The notes: generated from the sequence alone by a model not told the origin. A stretch of 57,253 nucleotides of DNA from Chloroflexota bacterium (GCA_015478725.1 JADMIG010000002.1:1-57253); one strand, 5' to 3'; shown: positions 43,467-52,539, numbered from the stretch's first letter. Program-made: numbers and translations.

Positions 43467-43790
43467 CTACTCGCCGATCACGGACCAGAGGAAGCCCATC
43501 ATGATGAAGAACCCGGTGAACAGGGCGATGAGCGCGAACCCGCCGTACGGAGAGTTGGCACCCTGGTGCGGGACGAGCTGCAGCCCGATCCCGAACACGA
43601 GCGCCCACCCGATGAACAGGAGAGTGAAGAGGAAGCGGGCGTTCGGGCTCGTGATCGCGCGGACCCAGCCGGAGGGCCGTCCCTCCGCCGACATGGACGA
43701 GCGCAGCACGATCAGGAGCATGACCCCCGCGACGCCGACCGAGGCGAAGAACGGGATCGGTTGATTGATCGGGAGCAGGAACAGGTCCAC
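43467..43790 (-). CDS. Small three-helix membrane protein, unknown
   Basis: A 107-residue protein; GTG at 43790 with GAGGA 6 bases before it. Hydrophobic helices are at about 11-28, 50-70 and 83-103. The N-terminus (VDLFLLPINQPIPFFA) looks like a short re-entrant or first-helix segment. No conserved motif is recognised. It precedes kamA on the same strand but 158 bp separate them. Confidence 0.6.
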   Translation of the reverse strand: MDLFLLPINQPIPFFASVGVAGVMLLIVLRSSMSAEGRPSGWVRAITSPNARFLFTLLFIGWALVFGIGLQLVPHQGANSPYGGFALIALFTGFFIMMGFLWSVIGE

Positions 43791-44001
43791 CGAAGATCCT
43801 CGACCGATCGGGGAGGTGCTCGACGGGTCGCATCCTAGCAGACGCGACGCGGACCGCGACCGCCAGCCGTGTATAGCATGGGCGGTCGATGGAGTCCTCA
43901 TCCGAACGGCGTAGCCGGCCACGCGCGCACCGGGCTGCCTTCTACCTTCGTGCGCCGGCCCGCAGGATGTCCCTGAGGAACCGTCGCGCGAAGGCATCGG
44001 C

Positions 44002-46314
44002 ATGACGCGCTTCGAGCGCCTCGGGCGGGCCGTCCATCGCCATCGGCGCGCCGTCATCGTCGCCTGGGGCCTGGTCATCGCGGCAGCCCTCCCGTTCGCC
44101 CCGCAGGTCGGTGGCGCGCTTCGGGCCGGCGGCTTCACCCTCGACACGCTCGAGGCGTCGCGAGCGAGAGCGATCCTCGGCGAAACGCTCCATGTCCCGC
44201 CGTCGGCGCTCGTCGTCGTCTTCCATTCGGCCGATCTCACGGCCGGTACGCCTGCCTTCGAGCGCTCCGTCGCGTCGGCGATGGCCCGAGTCCCGGCCGC
44301 GGCCCACGTCACGAGCGTCCTCTCTCACCTGACCGCGCCGCGCCAGGTGAGCCGGGACGGTCACACGGCGTACGACGTGGTCCTCCTCGATCTCTCGCCG
44401 GACGCCTCGCCCCTTGCGCTCGGCACGGTCGGCCCGGCTCTGGGACCCGCTCCGGGCCTGTCCGTCTCACTCGCCGGAGGTCCCGCGTTCTACGGCGACG
44501 TCCAGACGGTCTCCGAATCCGACCTTCGACGGAGCGAGCTCATCTCGCTGCCCCTCGCCGGACTCACCCTCATCCTCGTCTTCGGCAGCCTCGTCGCGGC
44601 CGCCGTCCCGCTCGCCGTCGGCGGCGCGGCGGTGATCGTGGCCCTGGCGATCATCTTCGCGCTCGCGAGCGCGATTCCGATGAGCATCTTCGTCCTCAAT
44701 CTGGCGACCCTCCTCGGCCTCGGCCTGGGTGTGGACTACTCGCTCCTCCTGACGAGCCGCTTCCGCGAGGAGCTCGCGGCGCGCACCGGATGGAGGCGGA
44801 TGGCGCCGGGGCCGGAGCGAGAGACCGCCCGCGACGCCGCGATCGAGGAGGCGATCCGGGTCACCGTCGCCACGGGCGGACGGGCCGTCTTCTTCTCGGG
44901 CCTCACCGTCCTCCTCGGCCTCATCGGGCTCGTCCTGTTCCAGTTCATGATCCTGCGGTCCGTCGGCATCGCCGGTGCCGTCGTGGTGGGCGTCGCCGTC
45001 CTCGCCGCCCTCACGCTCCTGCCGGCGATCCTCGGCACCCTCGGCCCGCGCATCGATGCCCTGGCGGTGCGCCGCGTCACGGTCGCCGCCGACGGCGAGG
45101 GACCATGGGCGCGGCTCGCTCGCCGGGTCATGCGCCACCCGGTCGCCGTCCTCGTCCCGACCCTCGCCGCCCTCCTCGTCCTCGCCGCCCCATTCAGCCA
45201 GGTGCGCTTCAACGCACCAGACGCGACGATCCTGCCGCCGTCCGTGCCGTCACGCGCGTCGTACGACCTCCTCGCGAGCCAGTTCGGCGAGGGCGAGTTC
45301 GCCCCGCTCATGCTCGCGATCCGGACGACCGGCCCGGCGACGTCGGCGGGGAACATCGCCGCGCTCTACGACTACTCGCGCCGGCTGGCCGCCGATCCGC
45401 GGGTGAGCCGGGTCGTCGGTCTCGTCAACGTCGACCCGCGGCTCACGCTCGCCCAGTACGAGCTCCTCTATACCGCGCCGACCGGCCCGCCCGACCGCTT
45501 CGTCCAGGCGACGCTGGCCGCGACGACCGCGGGCGATTTCACCGCCTTCACCGTCTACACGCCGTACGGCCCGAACGCGGACGCCGCGAGAGCGCTCGTC
45601 CGCGACCTCCGCGCACCGAGCGGCCCGCTCGCCGCTCCACCCGGAGCGACGGTCCTCGTGGGTGGCGGAGCGGCGGACGTCCAGGACGTCGTCTCGGAGG
45701 TCGCCGCCGAGTTCCCGCGGACCGGCATCTTCATCCTCGTGACGACCTACCTGGTCCTGTTCGTCCTCCTCCGGTCGGTGATCCTCCCGCTCAAGGCACT
45801 CGTCATGAACGCCCTGTCCATCGGCGCGAGCTTCGGGGCCCTCGTCTGGATCTTCCAGGAGGGGAACCTCTCGGCGATCCTCGGCTTCCAGCCGCTCGGC
45901 TTCGTCGAGACGACCCAGCCGGTGATCCTCTTCTGCGTCCTGTTCGGCCTGTCGATGGACTACGAGGTCTTCCTCCTGACGCGGATGAAGGAGACCTGGG
46001 ACCGCACGGGCGACAACACGGAGGCGGTCGCCCGGGGCCTCGAACGGAGCGGCCGGATCGTCACCTCCGCCGCGGCGGTCGTCGTCGTGGTCGCGGGATC
46101 GTTCGCCTTCGCCGACATCGTCCTCATCAAGGCCCTCGGCGTCGGCATGGCGATCGCGGTGGCCCTCGACGCGACCGTCGTCCGGGCACTCCTCGTGCCG
46201 GCCACGATGCGACTCCTCGGGCACTGGAACTGGTGGATCCCGCGCCGCCTCGAACGGTGGCTCGCCCGACGCCTCGCCTTCGGCGAGGCGGACGCCGGGA
46301 TCACGCCGCGATGA
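44002..46314 (+). CDS. MMPL/RND-family transporter
   Basis: A 770-residue RND-superfamily membrane protein of MMPL type. It has two repeats, each with one helix, a large periplasmic-side loop, and a five-helix block (first block about 175-345, second about 560-745). The GLGVDYSLLLTSRFREE and GLSMDYEVFLLTRMKE motifs are the paired family signatures containing the proton-relay Asp-Tyr. Such proteins export lipids or other hydrophobic compounds. It is translationally coupled (ATGA) to a lipoprotein with an AttH/CrtC-like fold, which may be a partner in lipid handling. Confidence 0.92.
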   Translation: MTRFERLGRAVHRHRRAVIVAWGLVIAAALPFAPQVGGALRAGGFTLDTLEASRARAILGETLHVPPSALVVVFHSADLTAGTPAFERSVASAMARVPAAAHVTSVLSHLTAPRQVSRDGHTAYDVVLLDLSPDASPLALGTVGPALGPAPGLSVSLAGGPAFYGDVQTVSESDLRRSELISLPLAGLTLILVFGSLVAAAVPLAVGGAAVIVALAIIFALASAIPMSIFVLNLATLLGLGLGVDYSLLLTSRFREELAARTGWRRMAPGPERETARDAAIEEAIRVTVATGGRAVFFSGLTVLLGLIGLVLFQFMILRSVGIAGAVVVGVAVLAALTLLPAILGTLGPRIDALAVRRVTVAADGEGPWARLARRVMRHPVAVLVPTLAALLVLAAPFSQVRFNAPDATILPPSVPSRASYDLLASQFGEGEFAPLMLAIRTTGPATSAGNIAALYDYSRRLAADPRVSRVVGLVNVDPRLTLAQYELLYTAPTGPPDRFVQATLAATTAGDFTAFTVYTPYGPNADAARALVRDLRAPSGPLAAPPGATVLVGGGAADVQDVVSEVAAEFPRTGIFILVTTYLVLFVLLRSVILPLKALVMNALSIGASFGALVWIFQEGNLSAILGFQPLGFVETTQPVILFCVLFGLSMDYEVFLLTRMKETWDRTGDNTEAVARGLERSGRIVTSAAAVVVVVAGSFAFADIVLIKALGVGMAIAVALDATVVRALLVPATMRLLGHWNWWIPRRLERWLARRLAFGEADAGITPR

Positions 46315-47561
46315 ACCGGAATCACGCCGCTGGCAACCGCCAACCGTGCACCCGGGCGAGGCGGGTTCAGGCCGGCCGGGTTCGGGCGCTCGTGGTCGCA
46401 GCCGCGATCGCCCTCATCGTCGGCGCCTGTGCCGGGATGGCCGGCGGTGGTCCGATACTCGCCAACGCACCCGTCGTGCGACCGTCACCGGCTCCCGCGG
46501 CGACCCGCTTGCCGGTTCCGCCCGATCCCATCCCGATCGTCTTCCCGCGGGACGACGGCCCCCACGACCGGCTCACGGAATGGTGGTACTACACCGGTCA
46601 TCTCCGCGATCGCACGACCGGCGCGCGATATGGCTTCGAGTTCGTCGTCTTCCGGGCCGAGCGCGGCGACTTCCCGGTCTCATGGGCCTCGCATCTCGCG
46701 ATCACCGACGAACGCGGTGGCCGCTTCCTGTATGCCCAGCGGAGCGAGATCGGACCGCAGGTGGACGGGTCGCCGCGCGATCCGAACGGCACGCCGACCG
46801 GCTTCCGGCTCGCGATCGATGGCGCGAGTCCCGGGGCGCCGGTGACCGCGTTCCCGGGGTCGTGGACGATGGCCGGTGCGAACGGCTCGGACATCCTCGC
46901 CGCGACGATGTCGCCGACGGAGGCGGCCGCCGCCGGGAGCCCGGCCGGTGTCGGCCTCCGTCTCGCGCTCTCGGCGCGCAAGCCGCCGGCGCTCCATGGC
47001 ATGAACGGCTTCATCGCATTCGGTCCGGCCGGCGGGTCGTACTACTACTCGCGAACGCGGCTGGCGGCGACGGGATCGCTCGTCGTGGACGGCCGCACGC
47101 TCGCCGTGGACGGCACGGCGTGGTTCGACCACCAGTGGGGCGACTTCATCGCCGTGGGCGGCGGCGGGTGGGACTGGTTCGCGATGAACCTCGGCGACGG
47201 CACGGACCTCACCCTGTCGCTCGTCCGCGACGCGTCAGGCGGCCATCCGCTCATGTACGGCACGTCCGTGGCGCCGGATGGGACCACCACCCACCTCGCC
47301 GCGACCGACTTCTCGGTGACCGTCACGGACCGTTGGACGAGTCCTCTCACCGGGACCACGTACCCGGCCGGCTGGCGGATCTCTGTGCCTCGGCTCGCGC
47401 TTGCGATCGACCTCCGACCCACGGTTGCCGGCCAGGAGCTCGACACGCGGGCGACGACGGGCGTCGTCTACTGGGAGGGCTCGCAGGTCGTCACCGCCGT
47501 CCGCGCCGGGCGGTCGATCGGCGGCGAGGGGTACGTCGAGCTGACGGGCTACGGTCCCTGA
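46311..47561 (+). CDS. AttH/CrtC-like lipocalin-fold lipoprotein
   Basis: A 416-residue protein; ATG at 46311 overlaps the MMPL stop. It has a basic N-terminus, a hydrophobic segment and a lipobox cysteine (LIVGACAG). Then follows a two-domain AttH/hydroxyneurosporene-synthase-like beta-barrel. Hallmarks are the EWWYYTGHL motif (about residue 87) and WFDHQWGDF (about 276). Secreted lipocalin-like proteins of this type bind hydrophobic ligands; CrtC itself hydrates carotenoids. No carotenoid genes are nearby, so a lipid-shuttle role with the MMPL exporter is more likely. The substrate is unknown. Confidence 0.85.
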   Translation: MNRNHAAGNRQPCTRARRVQAGRVRALVVAAAIALIVGACAGMAGGGPILANAPVVRPSPAPAATRLPVPPDPIPIVFPRDDGPHDRLTEWWYYTGHLRDRTTGARYGFEFVVFRAERGDFPVSWASHLAITDERGGRFLYAQRSEIGPQVDGSPRDPNGTPTGFRLAIDGASPGAPVTAFPGSWTMAGANGSDILAATMSPTEAAAAGSPAGVGLRLALSARKPPALHGMNGFIAFGPAGGSYYYSRTRLAATGSLVVDGRTLAVDGTAWFDHQWGDFIAVGGGGWDWFAMNLGDGTDLTLSLVRDASGGHPLMYGTSVAPDGTTTHLAATDFSVTVTDRWTSPLTGTTYPAGWRISVPRLALAIDLRPTVAGQELDTRATTGVVYWEGSQVVTAVRAGRSIGGEGYVELTGYGP

Positions 47562-47587
47562 CGCCCACGCCGGCGTCCGGCGTCCGG

Positions 47588-47621
47588 CGTCGGCATCGTC
47601 GGGGCGTCGGCATCGTCGGGG
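47588..47621. repeat. 17-bp tandem duplication
   Basis: CGTCGGCATCGTCGGGG occurs twice in a row, between the AttH-like gene and the Rrf2 regulator. Confidence 0.85.
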
Positions 47622-47639
47622 CGAGGCATACTCGCTGAC

Positions 47640-48065
47640 GTGCGACTGGAGCTGACCCATCGGGGCGACTACGCGATCCGGGCGATGATCGCCCTCGCCC
47701 GCGTCCCGGACGGCGAGCGCCGATCCGTCCGCCGGATCGCCGAGGAGATGGACATCCCCGTCGCCTTCCTCCCGCAGGTCATGCGCGATCTCGTCGCCGC
47801 GGACCTCGTCGCGGGTGCGACCGGGCGGAGTGGCGGCTACCGGCTCGCACGGTCGTCATCGACCATCTCGATCCTCTCGATCGTCGAGTCGATCGAGGGC
47901 GATGCGCGGAGGACGACGTGCGTCCTCCGCGGCGGCCCATGCGGCCAGGACGGTCACTGCGACGTTCACGAGGTCTTCTTCGCGGCCCAGGCCGCCCTCC
48001 TTGAACGCCTGGGCGTGGCCATGCTCGCCGACGTCGTCACCGGCCGATCGATAGCGCCCGGATAG
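47640..48065 (+). CDS. Rrf2-family regulator, NsrR-like
   Basis: A 141-residue Rrf2 protein from GTG 47640. LELTHRGDYAIRAMIALA (helix 1), RRIAEEMDIPVAFLPQVMRDL (recognition region) and GRSGGYRLAR (wing) are standard. Three cysteines, CVLRGGPCGQDGHC (C-x6-C-x5-C, about residues 93-106), form the cluster-binding triad found in NsrR and IscR. The gene is followed by nirK and a COX1/NnrS-like protein, so nitric-oxide or nitrite control is likely. A perfect inverted repeat just before nirK is the candidate target. Acid/His ligand differences that separate NsrR from IscR cannot be judged from sequence alone. Confidence 0.85.
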   Translation: MRLELTHRGDYAIRAMIALARVPDGERRSVRRIAEEMDIPVAFLPQVMRDLVAADLVAGATGRSGGYRLARSSSTISILSIVESIEGDARRTTCVLRGGPCGQDGHCDVHEVFFAAQAALLERLGVAMLADVVTGRSIAPG

Positions 48066-48117
48066 CACGGTCCGATCCGGGCCGAATGGCCCGTCCCACG
48101 TCCGCAGTACGACGTCA

Positions 48118-48142
48118 AACTCGTACTCCGATGGTACGAGTT
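48118..48142 (+). promoter_or_regulatory. Perfect inverted-repeat operator before nirK
   Basis: AACTCGTAC at 48118-48126 and GTACGAGTT at 48134-48142 form an exact 9-bp dyad with 7-bp spacer, right before the AGGAGAGGAGG ribosome-binding region of nirK. A separate hairpin CGGGCC-GAAT-GGCCCG is at 48078-48093. The dyad is the best candidate binding site for the Rrf2 protein encoded upstream. Confidence 0.65.
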
Positions 48143-48162
48143 AGGAGAGGAGGCACGCAACG

Positions 48163-49317
48163 ATGAACGGACCGGCACGGCCGCGACACGCAGGACGCCG
48201 GATCGGCGGGGGCATCGCCCTGTTCGCCGCGATCGCTCTCGCCGGCTGTTCGACGGCCGGGGCGACACCCACATGGACCTTCCCCCCAGCCTCGGCTGGC
48301 GCCGCCGCCGCGGCCGCCTCGGCCGCTCCTGCCGGGACGCCATCGCCAGGCGCGAGCGGGGCGAGCTCGGTGAGCCCGAGCCCGGCGACCGGCACCGGCG
48401 GCGGAGGCGCGTCGGTTGCCGCCGCGCCCGTGGCCGACCCGAACGCCCCTGCCTACGTCCTCCGTGACGCGACCGCGCCGGCCCTCATGACCGGGACCGT
48501 CCACGATATCGACATGCCCATCATCGAGAAGGACATCACGGTTGCGAAGGGCTTCGTGGTCCACGCGTGGACGTTCGGCGGGACGGTCCCCGGGCCCACG
48601 ATCCGCGTCCACCTCGGCGATACCGTCCGCATCCACCTGACGAACGAGGGGAAGATGAACCACTCGATCGACTTCCACGCGAGCCAGACCGCGTGGAACC
48701 GCCAGATGGTCGATATCGCCCCTGGAGCCACCTTCACCTACACCTTCACCGCTGACTACGCCGGCGTGTGGATGTATCACTGCGGCACCGCGCCGGCCCT
48801 CCTCCACATCGCGAACGGGATGTTCGGGATGGTCATCGTCGAGCCGAAGGGCGGCCTCAAGCCGGTCGACAAGGAGATCGCGCTCGTCCAGAGCGAGTGG
48901 TACCTCGGCGCCCAGGGCCAGCCCGCCGACTACGCGAAGGCGAACGCCGCCGCGGCGGCACCGGACTTCGTCGTGTTCAACGGCGTCGCGTTCCAATACA
49001 AGGACAACCCGATCGACGTCCCGGTGAAGGGTCGGGTGCGGGTCTTCCTCCTCGACGCGGGACCGAACCTCGACAGCTCGTTCCACGTCGTCGGGACGAT
49101 CTTCGACTCGGTCGTCAAGGAGGGGGTCGCTCTCCTCAGGGGCAACGCCGGGGGCTGGGGCAGTCAGGCCGTCGACCTGTCGCCGGCCCAGGGCGCGATC
49201 ATGGAGTTCAGTCCCCAGGAACCTGGCCTGTACGTGATGGTTACCCACGCCTTCAACCTCGTCGGCCGGGGAGCGATGGGGATCATCCAGGCGGGCGACG
49301 GGAAGCCACTGCCCTGA
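48163..49317 (+). CDS. nirK: Copper-containing nitrite reductase (NirK-like) lipoprotein
   Basis: A 384-residue protein with a lipobox (LAGCSTAG), a ~75-residue Ala/Ser/Gly/Pro linker and two cupredoxin domains. Type 1 copper ligands: His in MNHSIDFH, Cys and His in MYHCGTAPALLHIANGMFGM with the Met. Type 2 ligands: His in DFHAS, His in MYHC and a C-terminal His in MVTHAFNLV. The catalytic Asp (SIDFH) and a His in SSFHVVG fit positions of NirK catalytic residues. It should reduce nitrite to nitric oxide outside the membrane. The ATG follows GAGGAGG. The next gene overlaps (TGATG). Confidence 0.88.
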   Translation: MNGPARPRHAGRRIGGGIALFAAIALAGCSTAGATPTWTFPPASAGAAAAAASAAPAGTPSPGASGASSVSPSPATGTGGGGASVAAAPVADPNAPAYVLRDATAPALMTGTVHDIDMPIIEKDITVAKGFVVHAWTFGGTVPGPTIRVHLGDTVRIHLTNEGKMNHSIDFHASQTAWNRQMVDIAPGATFTYTFTADYAGVWMYHCGTAPALLHIANGMFGMVIVEPKGGLKPVDKEIALVQSEWYLGAQGQPADYAKANAAAAAPDFVVFNGVAFQYKDNPIDVPVKGRVRVFLLDAGPNLDSSFHVVGTIFDSVVKEGVALLRGNAGGWGSQAVDLSPAQGAIMEFSPQEPGLYVMVTHAFNLVGRGAMGIIQAGDGKPLP

Positions 49318-50630
49318 TGCGCGTACGGCTCGCTCGGGTCGGGGCGAGGAGCGGATCGCGTCAACCGATGGTCGACCGGTCGTCGGACCGCTGGATCACG
49401 GTCGGTGGCCTCGTGACGAGCCTCGCCTTCCTCGCCGTCGGCGTGGCCTCGGTCCTCGTCCCATCCGGGGCGAGGCACGGCGACTGGCTGCCGCTCCATC
49501 TCGTCCTTGCGGGCGGGGCGACCACGGCGATCGCCGCCGTCGCCCCGTTCTTCTCGGCAGCCTCCGCGGCGGCCCCGCCGGCGGATCCACGGCTCCGGCT
49601 CGCGACCGTCGTCCTCGTCGCCGTCGGTGCCGGCACCGTGACCGGCGGGTTCGCCGCCGGCGCCGGACCGCTCGCCACCGTCGGCGGCATCCTGTTCATC
49701 GCGGGCTGCATGGCCCTCCTTGCGGCGACCCTCATGCCGCACCGCCGGTCGCTCACCGGACACCGGCGGTACGTCGTCGTCACGTACGGCGCGGCCGTCC
49801 TCGACGTCATCGTCGGAGCGAGTCTCGCCACGGCGTACGTGGCCGGCTGGTCTCCGATCGTCGAGGCCTGGGCGTCGATCAAGCCCGCTCACGCCACGCT
49901 CAACCTGTTCGGCTTCGTGAGCCTCGTCATCGCCGGAACGCTCCTTCACTTCTATCCGACCGTCGTCGGGGCGCGGATCGCGGCCGGACGCGCGGCCCGG
50001 TCCGCCATCCTCGGTCTCGCGGCCGGACCGCCCCTCATCGCGACGGGATTCGCGATCGGCTCCACGCTGCTCGGCGTCGCGGGCGCCGGAACCGAGCTCA
50101 TCGGCGCCGTCGCACTGGTGGCGAATGCGCGGGCGCTCTGGCTGACCCGAGCCCGATGGACGACGGATCCCGGTTGGCATCGGGTCGCGATCGGCTGCCT
50201 CACCGCCGCGCAGGGCTGGTTCATCGTCGGCGTCGCCATCCTGGCGGCGCGGATCACCGCGCTCGGCGCCGTCCCGGCGGCATGGTCGATCGACCCGCTC
50301 GTCGGACCGATCGTCGTCGGCTGGGTCGTCCAGGTCATCCTCGGGTCGGCGACACACCTCGTGCCGGCGATCGGCCCCGGAGACCCGGCGACCCACGGCC
50401 GGCAGCGGGCGACCCTCGGGCTGCTGTCGAGGACCCGTCTGGCCTCGTTGCAGGTCGGGACGCTGCTCCTGACTGTCGGGGGACTCGGGGACGTGCCCGG
50501 GCTGGCGATCGTGGGCGAAGCGACCGTCGCCGCCGTGATGGCGACCACGGTCGTCCTCATCGGCGTCTCGGTCATCGTCGGGATGCGGGCGAACGCCGAT
50601 GCGCACGCCCTGAGCCGCGAACGCGCCTGA
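49317..50630 (+). CDS. COX1/NnrS-like multi-pass membrane protein
   Basis: A 437-residue, about 12-helix membrane protein whose ATG overlaps the nirK stop. Histidines sit in helices in the pattern LPLHLVLAGG, KPAHATLNLFGFVSLVIAGTLLHFYPT, WHRVAIG and SATHLVPAIG. This recalls haem-binding COX1/cbb3-subunit-I-like or NnrS proteins. NnrS-type proteins accompany nitrite and NO reduction. Here it could deliver electrons, protect against NO, or handle NO made by NirK. No Cu(B) tyrosine-histidine motif of true oxidases is clear. Confidence 0.75.
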   Translation: MRVRLARVGARSGSRQPMVDRSSDRWITVGGLVTSLAFLAVGVASVLVPSGARHGDWLPLHLVLAGGATTAIAAVAPFFSAASAAAPPADPRLRLATVVLVAVGAGTVTGGFAAGAGPLATVGGILFIAGCMALLAATLMPHRRSLTGHRRYVVVTYGAAVLDVIVGASLATAYVAGWSPIVEAWASIKPAHATLNLFGFVSLVIAGTLLHFYPTVVGARIAAGRAARSAILGLAAGPPLIATGFAIGSTLLGVAGAGTELIGAVALVANARALWLTRARWTTDPGWHRVAIGCLTAAQGWFIVGVAILAARITALGAVPAAWSIDPLVGPIVVGWVVQVILGSATHLVPAIGPGDPATHGRQRATLGLLSRTRLASLQVGTLLLTVGGLGDVPGLAIVGEATVAAVMATTVVLIGVSVIVGMRANADAHALSRERA

Positions 50631-50641
50631 TCAGCGGCGCG

Positions 50642-51070
50642 TCATGAATCCTCCGCTCCCCGGCGGACCTCCCGTGCGGCGAGCGCGAGGACGGCCACGA
50701 CGGTGACCGCATAGGCCACGCAATAGACGCAGATCGCGTGGATGACGAACAGCTCGAGATACGTGAGGGCCGCGACGACGAAGCAGCCGAGCAGGGCGAG
50801 TCCGTACGTCGCGAGGAGCGCACGGCGATCGCCCGTCCGCCACCACCACGCGCCGAGTGCGAGCAGGGCGACGGAGAATGCGACCCCGAACACCGCGACC
50901 GGGATACCGGCCACCGCACTGTACGACGACGAGGCGACCGTCTCGCAGCCGCGGAGCGGGCCGCAGACGGGCGGCTCGCCGGCGAGCTTCGTCGCTGCGA
51001 GGTAGAGCGCCACCACGAGGCCGATCGCGGCGGAGACGGTCATCGCCGCCCCCGAGCGTCGTTCCCTCAC
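50642..51070 (-). CDS. Vitamin K epoxide reductase-like membrane protein (VKOR)
   Basis: A 142-residue membrane protein with four helices. GTG at 51070 overlaps the DsbA stop. The loop cysteines PPVCGPLRGCETVASSSYS and the active-site pair ICVYC match bacterial VKOR, which reoxidises DsbA using quinone. With the adjacent DsbA it forms a complete extracytoplasmic disulfide-forming pair, the usual arrangement in Actinobacteria, Chloroflexota and Cyanobacteria, which lack DsbB. Confidence 0.9.
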   Translation of the reverse strand: MRERRSGAAMTVSAAIGLVVALYLAATKLAGEPPVCGPLRGCETVASSSYSAVAGIPVAVFGVAFSVALLALGAWWWRTGDRRALLATYGLALLGCFVVAALTYLELFVIHAICVYCVAYAVTVVAVLALAAREVRRGAEDS

Positions 51071-51936
51071 GCAGCGGAGGATACGCTCGGACTCGGACGA
51101 GCAGTCGGCGGCGACGGGCTTGCGGCCGTGGACCCGGCCGCCGCTGCCGCCGCGCGGATCGCCGACGCGAGACTGTCGTACGAGGGAACGCCGACGATCA
51201 TCCGACCGTTGACGAAGAGCGTCGGCGTCGAGGTCACGCCCTTCGCCGCGCCGGCGGCGGTCTCGGCCGCGACCGCGGCGGCGACGGTCCCGTCGGAGGT
51301 GCATGCCTGGAAGGCGGACGTGTCGAGCCCCACGGCCTGCGCCATCGCGAGCAACCGCGACGCCGTGAACGACCCGACATTCTCGCCCAGCTGGTTCCAG
51401 AACAGGTAGTCGTGGTACTCCCAGAAGCGCCCCTGCCGGGCCGCACAGCGGGCGGCCACCGCAGCGTCGTTCGATTCGTCCGGTGTATGGCCGGCGCCGA
51501 GGAAGGACAGGTCGTGGGCCACGAGGCGGACCGTTCCCGGCACGACGAAGTCGGTGATGAGCCGTGGCTCGATCTCCTGCGCGAAGCGTCCGCAGTAGGG
51601 ACACTGGAAATCCGTCCAGACATCGATCGTCACCGGAGCGCCGGCGCGGCCGAGGGACCGGTCGTTCGCGAGCCCGGCCGGGATCGCGCTCGGCGGGCGG
51701 ACGAGCGCCGCGGCGGACGGCACGGCGGCCCCCGAGCCGTTCCCGGACAGGGCGATCACCATGACGATGCCGACGAGCCCGATCGCCGCCGCGCCGATGG
51801 TCACGAGAGCGGTCGGCGACCGCCAGGCCGACCGACGCCCCCGGGTCCGGGCACGATCGCGCTCGGCACGGCGCTCGGTGAGCCGTCGCTCGCGACGATC
51901 GCGACGGGACGGGGTCTCTCCGGTTCGCTGGTCCAA
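51067..51936 (-). CDS. DsbA-family membrane-anchored thiol oxidoreductase
   Basis: A 289-residue protein. TTG at 51936 has AGGAGG exactly 7 bases upstream, better than the in-frame ATG at 51969. A basic N-terminus is followed by a membrane anchor (about 46-68). The thioredoxin-fold domain has FQCPYCGRF as the active-site CPYC and cis-Pro region STPTLFVNG. Two further cysteines in the helical insert (RCAARQG, FQACTSD) could pair. The tail is Ala/Ser/Pro-rich. It introduces disulfides outside the cell membrane. The coupled VKOR recycles it. Confidence 0.9.
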   Translation of the reverse strand: MDQRTGETPSRRDRRERRLTERRAERDRARTRGRRSAWRSPTALVTIGAAAIGLVGIVMVIALSGNGSGAAVPSAAALVRPPSAIPAGLANDRSLGRAGAPVTIDVWTDFQCPYCGRFAQEIEPRLITDFVVPGTVRLVAHDLSFLGAGHTPDESNDAAVAARCAARQGRFWEYHDYLFWNQLGENVGSFTASRLLAMAQAVGLDTSAFQACTSDGTVAAAVAAETAAGAAKGVTSTPTLFVNGRMIVGVPSYDSLASAIRAAAAAAGSTAASPSPPTARPSPSVSSAA

Positions 51937-52080
51937 ACGTCGTCCTCCTCGGGCGATTGTCGCGCACATCCCACCACGGTGTCGGACAACGACGTCCCGC
52001 GTCTCGACGATGCCTGAGTAGCGTGGCCGGCGCGAAGGGACGACCGGCCTGTCGCCGCGGGCCGTTCGGCCCGATGTCGC

Positions 52081-52110
52081 TTGACGACGCGACATGAGAC
52101 TGAGTATCAT
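52081..52110 (+). promoter_or_regulatory. zur-znuACB promoter with overlapping Fur/Zur-like dyad
   Basis: TTGACG (52081-52086), an 18-bp spacer and TATCAT (52105-52110) form a promoter only 7 bp from the regulator ATG, so the message is probably leaderless. The dyad ATGAGAC-TGA-GTATCAT (52094-52110; 6 of 7 pairs) covers the -10 box, suiting autorepression by the encoded Fur-family protein. Confidence 0.6.
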
Positions 52111-52116
52111 CCGGCG

Positions 52117-52539
52117 ATGAACGATCCGATCCTCAGGACGCTCGACGCCGCCGGACACCGGTTGACCGAGCCCAGGCGAGCCGTCGCGGAGCTGCTCGAC
52201 GGACGGCCGGGGCACTTCAGCGCAGCCGACCTCGTCGCGGACGCCCGTCTCCGGCGACCCGGCATCGGCCGCGCGACCGTCTTCCGAGCGCTCGAGCTGT
52301 TCCTTGCGCTCGGAGTCGTCGAGCGGATCGACCTGCCGAGCGGCGAGCACGCCTATGTCGTCTGCGAGCCGGCCCACCACCACCATGTGGTCTGCACCGG
52401 CTGCGGACGAAGCACGGAGATCGATGATCGAGGCATCCGGGCGCTGACGAAGAAGGTCGCGAAACGGACCGGCTACGAGATCGGCCGCCACCGGGTGGAA
52501 CTCTTCGGCCTCTGCCCGGATTGTCGCGCCGCCGGGTGA
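52117..52539 (+). CDS. zur: Fur-family regulator, probably Zur
   Basis: A 140-residue Fur-family repressor. The winged helix includes RLTEPRRAVAELL, HFSAADLV and GRATVFRALELFLALGVVERIDL. The metal domain has the HHHHVVCTGCG cluster and a second CPDC pair at the end, the structural zinc site. It is coupled by GTGA overlap to a high-affinity metal ABC transporter (znuACB), so zinc-responsive repression is the best reading. Manganese cannot be excluded. Confidence 0.88.
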   Translation: MNDPILRTLDAAGHRLTEPRRAVAELLDGRPGHFSAADLVADARLRRPGIGRATVFRALELFLALGVVERIDLPSGEHAYVVCEPAHHHHVVCTGCGRSTEIDDRGIRALTKKVAKRTGYEIGRHRVELFGLCPDCRAAG

